Source of the DNA: Actinomycetes bacterium
GTDB taxonomy: Bacteria; Actinomycetota; Acidimicrobiia; Acidimicrobiales; Palsa-688
Length of the DNA stretch: 5,343 nt
Assembly (NCBI GenBank): GCA_021815935.1
Contig: JAKAZH010000136.1
Location: 1-5,343, forward strand
Direction of reading: 5' to 3'
Within the stretch, counting starts at the first letter, position 1. The number at the start of each line of letters is the position of its first letter. A program made the position numbers and the translations under genes. This document shows positions 1 through 5,193 of this stretch, piece by piece. The notes below the pieces were generated by a model that ran no database searches, was not told the DNA's origin, and saw only the letters and a program-made list of their open reading frames with translations.

Positions 1-103
1 CAAAGAAAACGTCATCGACCACATCGTCATCACCACCGGCCCGGTCGCCTACCGTCGCCCCGACGGCATCGCCATCGTCCCGCTCGCCCTGCTCGGCCCC
101 TGA
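1..103 (+). CDS. C-terminal end of a probable DUF4143-type AAA ATPase (partial)
   Basis: The reading frame enters at the left edge (first full codon at 2) and stops at TGA 101-103, leaving 33 codons. They encode an ENVIDHIVITTG stretch, then VAYRRPDGIAIVPLALLGP at the C-terminus. This hydrophobic strand, followed by a G-x-x-x-Y-R-R-x-D-G-I-A-hydrophobic tail, resembles the end of the C-terminal nuclease-like fold of DUF4143 ATPases, where a line such as 'TGP.AYRR.DGIAVVP' is common. The codons end almost only in C or G, which fits a resident gene of a GC-rich genome. The ATPase domain lies outside the window, so the family assignment rests on recalled similarity of a short tail. The gene runs toward the kinase gene and has no visible functional link to it. 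Confidence 0.6.
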   Translation, partial: KENVIDHIVITTGPVAYRRPDGIAIVPLALLGP

Positions 104-318
104 CACGGCGACGTCACACAGCAACCAACAGAAACACCCGCTCAAACCCTCATGCGCGCATCATGTCGAGAGTTCGAGTACGACGCGTGGAATGGTGTCG
201 AGTGAGTGGTCTTGAGGTGCCATAAGGCGAACCCATTTGCCCAGGTAGATGGCGTGCGACTCGAGCTCCCCGCGTCCAACACGGTGTTTCGGCGAGGTGC
301 TGGCGACCGGTAAGCCGA
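104..318. other. Convergent intergenic gap, no gene recognised
   Basis: This 215-bp stretch separates the stops of two converging genes. I see no convincing coding frame, no strong hairpin followed by T residues on either strand, and no tRNA-like fold. Minor features are the self-complementary 10-mer ATGCGCGCAT at 152-161, a repeated TGTCGAG at 164-170 and 196-202, and a weak stem AACA/TGTT around 278-288. Any termination of the kinase mRNA must occur here or further left, but no site can be named. Confidence 0.5.
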
Positions 319-1563
319 TCATGGCGACTCAGCGCCGTCCGGTCCGGCCACGTGTGGTAACCTACCCACGATTGGCTTCGGAAGCCAGACCGAGATGCTC
401 ATCCCTCCATCACGGAGTGCCTCAGCATGGAGGTGACCGTCATGGGCATTGACGACCGAGGCGACGATGGACAGACCGAGCCCGACGCCTTGGCCGTTGC
501 TGGCTCGTCCATCGAGACGCGTGAAAGGTTCGAATAACGACGTCACCGCTGACTCCGGCACGAGCGGCCCGGTGTTGGTGACGGTGATGTACGAACTGCA
601 ATTGTCGGTGCCTGTCACGACACTCACCGATCCTCCGCGGAGGTTGTAGCGAACGGCGTTGTCGAGCAGGTTTGCGACCAGGCGCTCGAGAAGTATCCGG
701 TCGCCGAGAGTCGGGCCAGGGGACAGGTTGGCGTTGATAGCAATGTTCGAGTCTCTTGAGGTCATGACGGCCTGGTCCATCGCGTCTTGGGCGGCGGCTT
801 CGAGGTCGACGAGTTCATGGGTGGTAAAGCCCCGGTCCGATCGAGCGAGGGTCAGGAGACCGTCGATGAGCGCCTCGGATTGATCGAGCGCAGTTTGGAC
901 ACGGCCGAGGAGGATCTCGAGCTGGTCAGTCGTCCGGGTGGGCTTGGCCATCGCGACGTCAATCAAGGTGCGCATAGTGGTCAGCGGCGTTCGCAGTTCG
1001 TGAGAGGCGTTAGCGACGAATCTGCGTTGACTGACGAAAGCTTGATCGAGACGATTCAACATGTCGTCGAAGGTGTCTGCCAGTTCTTTCAGCTCATCGT
1101 GGGGACCGTCAAGATTGATTCGCTCGTCGAGACGCTCTTGGGAGGCTCGCCGCGCGGCCGCCGTCACTTTGAGGAGCGGTAGGAGGATCCGCTGTCCAAT
1201 CGCCCATCCCGAGATGCCGGCCACGATTGTGGCGATGGCAAGACCGCCGAGCGACCATACGAGTAGTTCGTGAAGGTCCGTGGTGCGCTGATTGGTGGCT
1301 CCGACGAAGTATTGACACTGGGCCGCCAAAGGGCGGTCGAGCTTGAGGGTGCCATTCGCTTCGGCCGTCTGGCAAGTGCGGACAAGACCGGTAGCTATAG
1401 AGCTGGGCGGAGGGGTTGGGCTGAAGCTGCGGTCAACGACGATGTAGATCGCTGCGACAAACGCCGCAGCGATGACGAGGAACAATCCTGCACAAGCCAG
1501 CGCTATGCGAGCCCGAACGGTGCGCCGGGCGAGGATCCTGGATCGAAGTCGGGCAAATGCCAT
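319..1563 (-). CDS. Two-component sensor histidine kinase, HAMP type
   Basis: A 414-residue membrane kinase, the sensor partner of the adjoining response regulator. A basic N-terminus (residues 1-19) leads into membrane helix 1 (about 20-43). An extracytoplasmic loop of about 57 residues follows (44-100, PTPPPSS at its start, cysteines 64 and 83), then membrane helix 2 (about 101-124). The HAMP linker spans about 122-175 and carries DELKELADTFDDML. The HisKA domain has the H-box SHELRTPL with phospho-acceptor His188. The ATPase domain shows the N-box NLLDNAVRYN (Asn302), NTGP (330-333) in the place of the G1 box, FEPF (344-347), and the G2 box GQGVGLGLS (357-365). All catalytic boxes are intact, so it should be active. 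The small sensor loop does not reveal the signal. Its ATG lies 2 nt after the regulator's stop TAG with no good Shine-Dalgarno site (only GGTGG about 18 nt upstream), so translation is probably coupled. The about 20 residues after the last ATPase strand (WLPKP, 393-397) are unremarkable. Confidence 0.96.
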   Translation of the reverse strand: MAFARLRSRILARRTVRARIALACAGLFLVIAAAFVAAIYIVVDRSFSPTPPPSSIATGLVRTCQTAEANGTLKLDRPLAAQCQYFVGATNQRTTDLHELLVWSLGGLAIATIVAGISGWAIGQRILLPLLKVTAAARRASQERLDERINLDGPHDELKELADTFDDMLNRLDQAFVSQRRFVANASHELRTPLTTMRTLIDVAMAKPTRTTDQLEILLGRVQTALDQSEALIDGLLTLARSDRGFTTHELVDLEAAAQDAMDQAVMTSRDSNIAINANLSPGPTLGDRILLERLVANLLDNAVRYNLRGGSVSVVTGTDNCSSYITVTNTGPLVPESAVTSLFEPFTRLDGRASNGQGVGLGLSIVASVVNAHDGHLHAEALRDGGMSISVWLPKPIVGRLPHVAGPDGAESP

Positions 1564-1565
1564 GT

Positions 1566-2219
1566 CTAGGGAATCCGGTATCCACCGCCAATGACCGTCT
1601 CGATCACTGGCGGCTCGCCGAGTTTCCGGCGGAGGCGCCCGACGGTGACCGCAACGGTATTGGTGAACGGATCGGCGTATTCGTCCCAGACCTGTTCGAG
1701 GAGTTGCTCGGCCGTCACCGCTGCACCGTTCGCTGACATGAGCACTTCGAGTATCCCGAGTTCTTTTCGGGCTAGCAGCACCGGCCGGCCGGCTCTGGTG
1801 ACGGCTCGGCGCCCCCGATCGACGGTCAGGTCACTGCGAGTGAGGACCGGCGGAGTAGAAGGGCTGCGGCGGGCCAGGGCCCGCACCCTGGCGACCAACT
1901 CAGAGAAGTCGAACGGCTTGGCCAGATAGTCGTCGGCACCCAGGTTCAGCCCGTCCACGCGGTCGCCGACGAGAGCGGCCGCGGTGAGCATCAGGATGCG
2001 GCTGGTAGTCGGCGAGCCCACGATCTGACGGCAGAGGGCGTCGCCGTGGACCACGGGCAGGTCTCGGTCGAGGACAATGACGTCATACGTGTTTATGGTC
2101 GCCTTGTCCATACCGGATGATCCGTCCAAGGCGACATCGACGGCCATGCCCTGGTCGCGAAGGCCTTCGGCGACGGTGTTCGCCAGGACCGAGTTGTCTT
2201 CCACTACCAGCACTCTCAT
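1566..2219 (-). CDS. OmpR/PhoB-family response regulator
   Basis: DNA-binding partner of the downstream kinase, first gene of the leftward operon. From the ATG at 2219 it has 217 residues. The receiver domain (1-118) has acidic pocket Glu7-Asp8, phospho-acceptor Asp51 (VIVLDRDLP), Thr79 and Lys101 (LAKPFDF). A short linker leads to a winged-helix DNA-binding domain (about 125-217) with the family's LLARKELGILEVLM and VTVGRLRRKL stretches and the terminal IETVIGGGYRIP wing. All key residues are present. An in-frame ATG at 2228 would add Met-Glu-Val and has GGTGAG 5 nt upstream. I prefer 2219 because the protein then begins MRVLVVEDN as family members do, and because the likely -10 hexamer (2232-2227) overlaps the ATG at 2228. 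The family usually binds tandem direct repeats, and two such sites lie just upstream, so autoregulation and control of the divergent ABC operon are inferred. Confidence 0.96.
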   Translation of the reverse strand: MRVLVVEDNSVLANTVAEGLRDQGMAVDVALDGSSGMDKATINTYDVIVLDRDLPVVHGDALCRQIVGSPTTSRILMLTAAALVGDRVDGLNLGADDYLAKPFDFSELVARVRALARRSPSTPPVLTRSDLTVDRGRRAVTRAGRPVLLARKELGILEVLMSANGAAVTAEQLLEQVWDEYADPFTNTVAVTVGRLRRKLGEPPVIETVIGGGYRIP

Positions 2220-2226
2220 AACTTCC

Positions 2227-2232
2227 ATGGTG
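2227..2232 (-). promoter_or_regulatory. Candidate -10 hexamer for the regulator-kinase operon
   Basis: Read leftward, the hexamer is CACCAT. It keeps the A at its second position and the T at its last position, as in TANNNT, but lacks the first T. It lies exactly 10 bp downstream of the leftward direct-repeat box and 7 nt before the ATG at 2219, which would give a leaderless or 1-nt-leader mRNA. The hexamer is a poor match alone, and its position is the main support. It mirrors the TACCAT hexamer of the divergent promoter. Confidence 0.45.
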
Positions 2233-2240
2233 ACTCACCG

Positions 2241-2262
2241 CCGATAACAATGCGATAACACC
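2241..2262 (-). promoter_or_regulatory. Leftward response-regulator box: two 11-bp direct repeats
   Basis: On the minus strand the site contains TGTTATC at 2260-2254 and again at 2249-2243, a period of 11 bp, about one helix turn. OmpR/PhoB-family dimers typically bind head-to-tail on repeats with this period. The 22-bp box matches the rightward box at 18 of 22 positions. It lies where the -35 element of the regulator promoter would be expected, so it looks like an autoregulatory activator site. Repeat and spacing are seen directly. The binding protein is inferred from adjacency. Confidence 0.7.
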
Positions 2263-2269
2263 TGTAGTC

Positions 2270-2296
2270 GCATGGGTGACGTTCAGTCGCCCATGC
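2270..2296. repeat. Inverted repeat between the two operator boxes
   Basis: The 11-bp arms GCATGGGTGAC (2270-2280) and GTCGCCCATGC (2286-2296) are complementary at 10 of 11 positions around a 5-nt centre. The centre (2283) is 2 bp off the centre of the two flanking boxes (2281). No T run follows, so it is not a typical terminator, and it lies upstream of both promoters. It could be a site for a second dimeric regulator such as the nearby PadR protein, but nothing in the sequence identifies the binder. Confidence 0.45.
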
Positions 2297-2299
2297 GAA

Positions 2300-2321
2300 G
2301 ACGTTATCCCAGTGTTATCGG
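2300..2321 (+). promoter_or_regulatory. Rightward response-regulator box: two 11-bp direct repeats
   Basis: CGTTATC (2302-2308) and TGTTATC (2313-2319) repeat with an 11-bp period. The box ends in TCGG like its mirror copy, with which it shares 18 of 22 positions. The second repeat ends 10 bp before the TACCAT hexamer, and no TTGACA-like -35 is present. This matches the PhoB-type layout in which the activator box replaces the -35 element. It probably drives the ABC operon under the neighbouring response regulator. Confidence 0.72.
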
Positions 2322-2329
2322 GCCTTTCG

Positions 2330-2335
2330 TACCAT
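2330..2335 (+). promoter_or_regulatory. Candidate -10 hexamer for the ABC exporter operon
   Basis: TACCAT fits the TANNNT form. It is 10 bp downstream of the rightward box, and 6 nt separate it from the A of the ATG at 2342. If transcription began at that A, the hexamer would occupy -12 to -7 exactly, giving a leaderless mRNA. This is common in actinobacteria. No start-site data are available, so this rests on sequence geometry. Confidence 0.55.
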
Positions 2336-2341
2336 CCGCAC

Positions 2342-2518
2342 ATGGACAACCCCAACACGTGGCCCGATCTGACGAGGCGAGCGGAGAGCGACCGGCGCTC
2401 CGGGTGTGGTGGTGCCGCCGACGAGAGCTGGGTCGTGGCGCTGTCTGCCAGTGAGAGTCACGGCGGTTCGGGCGATCGCAGTAACGCCCCAAGCACCGAA
2501 ACGGAGGGCATGGCATGA
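2342..2518 (+). CDS. Candidate leaderless small protein ahead of the ABC ATPase (58 aa)
   Basis: This frame starts at ATG 2342 and encodes 58 residues beginning MDNPNTWPDLTRR. It is hydrophilic, with no membrane helix or signal peptide and one cysteine, and I recognise no family. Three points favour translation. The predicted transcription start coincides with its ATG. Its TGA (2516-2518) overlaps the ATPase start by 4 nt, the same coupling used at the ATPase-permease junction. About three quarters of its codons end in G or C. There is no Shine-Dalgarno site upstream, as expected for a leaderless gene. Against it, the composition (rich in Ser, Gly, Arg, Asp) is what non-coding GC-rich DNA can yield by chance. 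It might instead be a leader peptide that only couples translation to the exporter, or an untranslated leader. Confidence 0.4.
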   Translation: MDNPNTWPDLTRRAESDRRSGCGGAADESWVVALSASESHGGSGDRSNAPSTETEGMA

Positions 2519-3432
2519 ACGTCATCGAGGCGAGCGACCTGGGCAAGCGGTACGGCCGCACCTGGGCGCTGCGCGAATGCACGCTGGCAATCCCCGACGG
2601 GCGCGTCGCCGCGCTGGTGGGACCGAACGGCGCTGGGAAGACCACCCTGTTGAACCTGGCGGTCGGGCTGACGGACCCGACCGCGGGCGCCGTCGCCGTC
2701 CTCGGCGGTACGCCGCCCGGGTCGCTGGCCGCGCTCGACGGCATCGCGTTCGTCGCTCAGGACGCGCCGCTCTATAAGAACCTGTCGGTCGTCGACATGC
2801 TGCACTTGACCCGTAACCTGAACCGGCACTTCGACCAGGGATACGCCGAGGCTCGGCTGGGCGAGCTGGGCATCCCGTTGAAACGCAAGGCAGGCAAGCT
2901 GTCCGGCGGTCAGCAAGCGCAGCTCGCCCTGACTCTGGCGTTGGCCCGGCGGCCGCGGCTCCTCGTGCTCGACGAACCGATGGCGAGCCTCGACCCGATG
3001 GCCCGCCACGACTTCATGGCCAGGGTGATGACCGCCAGGACCGAAGACGGGGTGTCAGTGGTGCTCTCCTCGCACGTCCTGGCCGAGCTTGAGCGGGTGG
3101 CCGACTACCTCATCTTGGTGTCGGGCGGTCGCGTTCAGCTGGCTGGCGAAGTCGACGACCTGCTCGCTCGCCACCACGTGCTGAGCGGCCCGGCCGTCGA
3201 AGCTGACCGGTTCACGGAACGATCGGGCCCGGAGCGTGCCTGGCACGCCGAGGGACGGGCTCACCTGTTGATACGAACGAACGGCAGCTCCGACCCGGTG
3301 CCCCCAGGATGGCAGAAACGTCCGGTAAGCCTCGAAGAGCTCTCTCTGGCCTACTTGCGTGAGGCCGGTGCCGCAGCGCTGCCCGGCCCGACACGCGGCC
3401 GGGGCACCGAACCACTGGAGGTGACGCAATGA
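2515..3432 (+). CDS. ABC transporter ATP-binding protein
   Basis: A 305-residue cytoplasmic ATPase that should power the permease encoded next. The nucleotide-binding domain covers about 3-215. It has Walker A GPNGAGKTT (36-44), Q-loop Gln82, signature LSGGQQ (129-134), Walker B LLVLDEP with catalytic Glu154, D-loop SLD (158-160) and switch His187. The order and motifs fit ATPases of ABC-2 drug or peptide exporters. Residues about 220-305 form a C-terminal extension, common in this family and less conserved. The start is fixed by GGAGG at 2503-2507, 7 nt upstream. The ATG overlaps the stop of the small upstream frame by 4 nt, and its own TGA overlaps the permease start by 4 nt. The segment is visibly more GC-rich than the kinase and PadR genes. 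All catalytic residues are intact. The substrate is unknown. Confidence 0.95.
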   Translation: MNVIEASDLGKRYGRTWALRECTLAIPDGRVAALVGPNGAGKTTLLNLAVGLTDPTAGAVAVLGGTPPGSLAALDGIAFVAQDAPLYKNLSVVDMLHLTRNLNRHFDQGYAEARLGELGIPLKRKAGKLSGGQQAQLALTLALARRPRLLVLDEPMASLDPMARHDFMARVMTARTEDGVSVVLSSHVLAELERVADYLILVSGGRVQLAGEVDDLLARHHVLSGPAVEADRFTERSGPERAWHAEGRAHLLIRTNGSSDPVPPGWQKRPVSLEELSLAYLREAGAAALPGPTRGRGTEPLEVTQ

Positions 3433-4493
3433 CCACGCTGACCCTGGCCGCGCGTCAAGAGGAGCACACGACCCTGCGACCGCTGCCGTGGCGGCGCATG
3501 GCCTGGGTCACGTGGCGACAGCACCGGATCGCGTTGGGTGGCGTGGCCGCGTTCCTGGGCGTACTGGCCGTGTGGATTCGGATCGTCGGCCTTCAGCTCC
3601 ACCACGCCTACACCGCCGCAACCACGTGCCACACGGGCTCAGCTACCTGCGCCGACCTGGTCACCACCTTCAACAACATGAACCATGTTCTGATCGGCGG
3701 CTATGTACTACAGATCGTGCCCGCGCTGATCGGGGCCTTTGTCGGGGCGCCAGTGCTGGCACGGGAGCTCGAGACTGGCACCTTCCGTTACGCCTGGACC
3801 CAGGGCTTCGGGCGGTGGCGCTGGACGCTCGCCAAGCTGGTGGCGCTCGGCCTCGTGGTGGCCACCGCCGCCGGTGCTATCAGCGTGTTGCTCTCCTGGT
3901 ACTACCAGCCGTACCTCGCAACGGGGAACCAGTCCCTTTCCCTGTCCGAGGCGTCCCCGCTCGCTCCCGGCCTGTTCGACCTGCGCGGCGTCTCGTTCGC
4001 CGCCTGGACCCTGGTTGCCTTCGCGATCGGCGCCCTGGCCGGATTGCTGATCCGCCGGGTCGTCCCCGCCATCGTCACCACCCTGGCCGCCTACACCGTG
4101 CTCGCGCTAGCGGCTGGGAACTTCCTGCGTCAGCACTACCTGGCGCCGCTCGTCACGAGCACGCTGAACGGTGCCGGTTCAGCGAACGGGCCTGGTTCTG
4201 CGCTTGTGCTGAGCCAGTGGTGGACCAAGGGCGGCAGGTTCCAGTTCCACAGTTGGATGGATGCTCCCCCGACCCTCATCAAAGCCTGCGCCACCCCACC
4301 AGCCGGGGGCGGAAAGTCGGCGCCGGTATCCCTATACCAGTGCTTCGCCCAGCACGGCTACACGCAGTTGACCTGGTACCAGCCGGCCAATCGGTTCTGG
4401 CTATTCCAATGGATCGAGGGTGGCTGGCTGCTCGCGCTCTCCATTCTGCTCATCGCTGCAGCCGTGTGGCTGGTCCACCGTCGGGTGGCCTGA
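3429..4493 (+). CDS. ABC-2 type transporter permease
   Basis: A 354-residue membrane subunit paired with the preceding ATPase. The cytoplasmic N-terminus carries WVTWRQHR (26-33), typical of a family of actinobacterial exporters. Likely helices are about 34-54, 87-110, 133-156, 189-208, 210-231 and 331-350. The loop after helix 2, ELETGTFRYAWTQGFGRWRW (113-132), fits a cytoplasmic coupling segment that contacts the ATPase. With that orientation, the loop at 55-86 (Cys67, Cys74) and the roughly 100-residue loop at 232-330 (Cys287, Cys305) face outside. The start has a strong ribosome site, GGAGGTGA at 3417-3424, besides the 4-nt overlap with the ATPase stop. The large external loop may bind substrate or interact with the sensor. 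Substrates in this family are poorly known. Export of a toxic compound or peptide is an inference from the two-component context. Confidence 0.9.
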   Translation: MTTLTLAARQEEHTTLRPLPWRRMAWVTWRQHRIALGGVAAFLGVLAVWIRIVGLQLHHAYTAATTCHTGSATCADLVTTFNNMNHVLIGGYVLQIVPALIGAFVGAPVLARELETGTFRYAWTQGFGRWRWTLAKLVALGLVVATAAGAISVLLSWYYQPYLATGNQSLSLSEASPLAPGLFDLRGVSFAAWTLVAFAIGALAGLLIRRVVPAIVTTLAAYTVLALAAGNFLRQHYLAPLVTSTLNGAGSANGPGSALVLSQWWTKGGRFQFHSWMDAPPTLIKACATPPAGGGKSAPVSLYQCFAQHGYTQLTWYQPANRFWLFQWIEGGWLLALSILLIAAAVWLVHRRVA

Positions 4494-4737
4494 ACGCCTG
4501 ATCCGAGCGCGAGTGGCTCGCCAAGAGCCGGACGGGGACGGCCGCGTCGGCCTCGCCCTATGCAACCAGATCGCCCGCACACTGGTCATGAACAGTTGGG
4601 CCTCCGGATGAACCTTGCCCGACTTTCGGACTTGAGGTTGGCCCCTCCTGAGGCAACCAGCCCACGCTCAACGACGACGAATGGCCGGGTTCCCTGGATC
4701 GCGCACGGACCTTCTCTGACCCGAGGCTCGTAGGCAA
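4494..4737. other. Gap between permease and PadR gene
   Basis: This 244-bp stretch holds several short GC-rich hairpins soon after the permease stop: GCGAG/CTCGC at 4509-4521, which competes with GGCTC/GAGCC at 4515-4529, and the larger one listed separately. I see no clear promoter hexamers for the PadR gene and no convincing gene. One frame stays open to TGA 4609-4611 but has no start of its own outside the permease gene. A short stem CCGA/TCGG (4619-4629) is probably incidental. Confidence 0.4.
4534..4559 (+). terminator. Possible terminator hairpin of the exporter operon
   Basis: About 40 nt after the permease stop, GGCCG (4540-4544) pairs with CGGCC (4548-4552) around a CGT loop. After a small internal loop, GGG (4535-4537) pairs with CCC (4556-4558). 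Eight G-C pairs give a stable stem, but no T run follows, so termination would be of the U-poor kind reported in actinobacteria. It could equally be chance in GC-rich DNA. Confidence 0.3.
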
Positions 4738-5193
4738 ATGACTCCGCCTCGCACGCCGATCGTCGGGAACGCCTTGTTGGCTCTGCTCAGCGAGGGGCCG
4801 AAGTACGGCCTGCAGCTTCACGAAGAGTTTGAGGCGGCGACCGGCTATGTCTGGCCATTGAATTCGGGCCAGATCTACACGACGCTCAATCGGCTTGAGC
4901 GTGCCGGACTGATAAAGCGGACGAACGCAGAGAAGCGCGGTCGCCAGCGGCCCGCTCGACTTACCGCTCGAGGCACGAGTGAGCTAGAGAGATGGATGAG
5001 CACGTTGGGAGCCATCGGGTTGCCAACCCGCGACGAAACTGTCATCAAGGTGCTGATCGCCCTCAGCAGATCCGCAGATGAGGGCCACGAGGGAATACGC
5101 ATGCATCGTGCGCATGTCGGAGCCGACCTTGTGAGGATAGTTTCCGGAACGTCGTCTGGGAAGCGAGACGGGCGTGTAGGGATGTCTGTGTAA
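4738..5193 (+). CDS. PadR-family transcriptional regulator, apparently 3'-truncated
   Basis: A 151-residue regulator. Residues about 7-85 form the PadR winged helix: VGNALLALLSEGPKYGLQL, then SGQIYTTLNRLERAGLIKR containing the recognition helix, then a wing with RPARLTARGTSELERW. A helical C-terminal part follows (about 97-147, RDETVIKVLIALSRS). Family members of this type usually run to about 175-200 residues, ending with a helix near a V-R-W-L-D motif that helps dimerisation. That end is missing here. The frame closes with Gly-Met-Ser-Val and a TAA inside GGGATGTCTGTGTAA (5179-5193), which may belong to an inserted element. ATG 4738 is the natural start, with GAGG 11 nt upstream. It follows the exporter operon in the same direction and may have repressed it. 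PadR proteins often control nearby transporters. Whether the shortened protein still binds DNA is unknown. Confidence 0.85.
   Translation: MTPPRTPIVGNALLALLSEGPKYGLQLHEEFEAATGYVWPLNSGQIYTTLNRLERAGLIKRTNAEKRGRQRPARLTARGTSELERWMSTLGAIGLPTRDETVIKVLIALSRSADEGHEGIRMHRAHVGADLVRIVSGTSSGKRDGRVGMSV

Noticed and set aside
152..161. Self-complementary ATGCGCGCAT
   Set aside because: An isolated 10-bp palindrome with no loop, far from any promoter of the genes seen. Chance is likely in GC-rich DNA.
276..292. Weak hairpin AACA/TGTT with partial CC/GG extension downstream of the kinase gene
   Set aside because: Only four continuous pairs and no T run on either strand, so it is too weak to call a terminator.
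787..1182. Plus-strand open frame opposite the kinase gene
   Set aside because: It is a mirror of the kinase coding sequence, with no recognisable domain or ribosome site.
2458..3009. Open frame on the minus strand across the ATPase gene
   Set aside because: It is antisense to intact Walker and signature motifs, has low-complexity Arg/Gln-rich content, and shows no family features.
3488..4501. Long open frame on the plus strand in another frame inside the permease gene
   Set aside because: It is an Arg/Pro/His-rich shadow produced by GC-rich codons. The permease frame has clear helices, family motifs and a strong ribosome site.
4420..4611. Open frame running from inside the permease gene into the gap, ending RVGLALCNQIARTL and a short tail
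   Set aside because: Its only start is within the permease gene in another frame, and no family is recognised. A decayed gene remnant is possible but unsupported.
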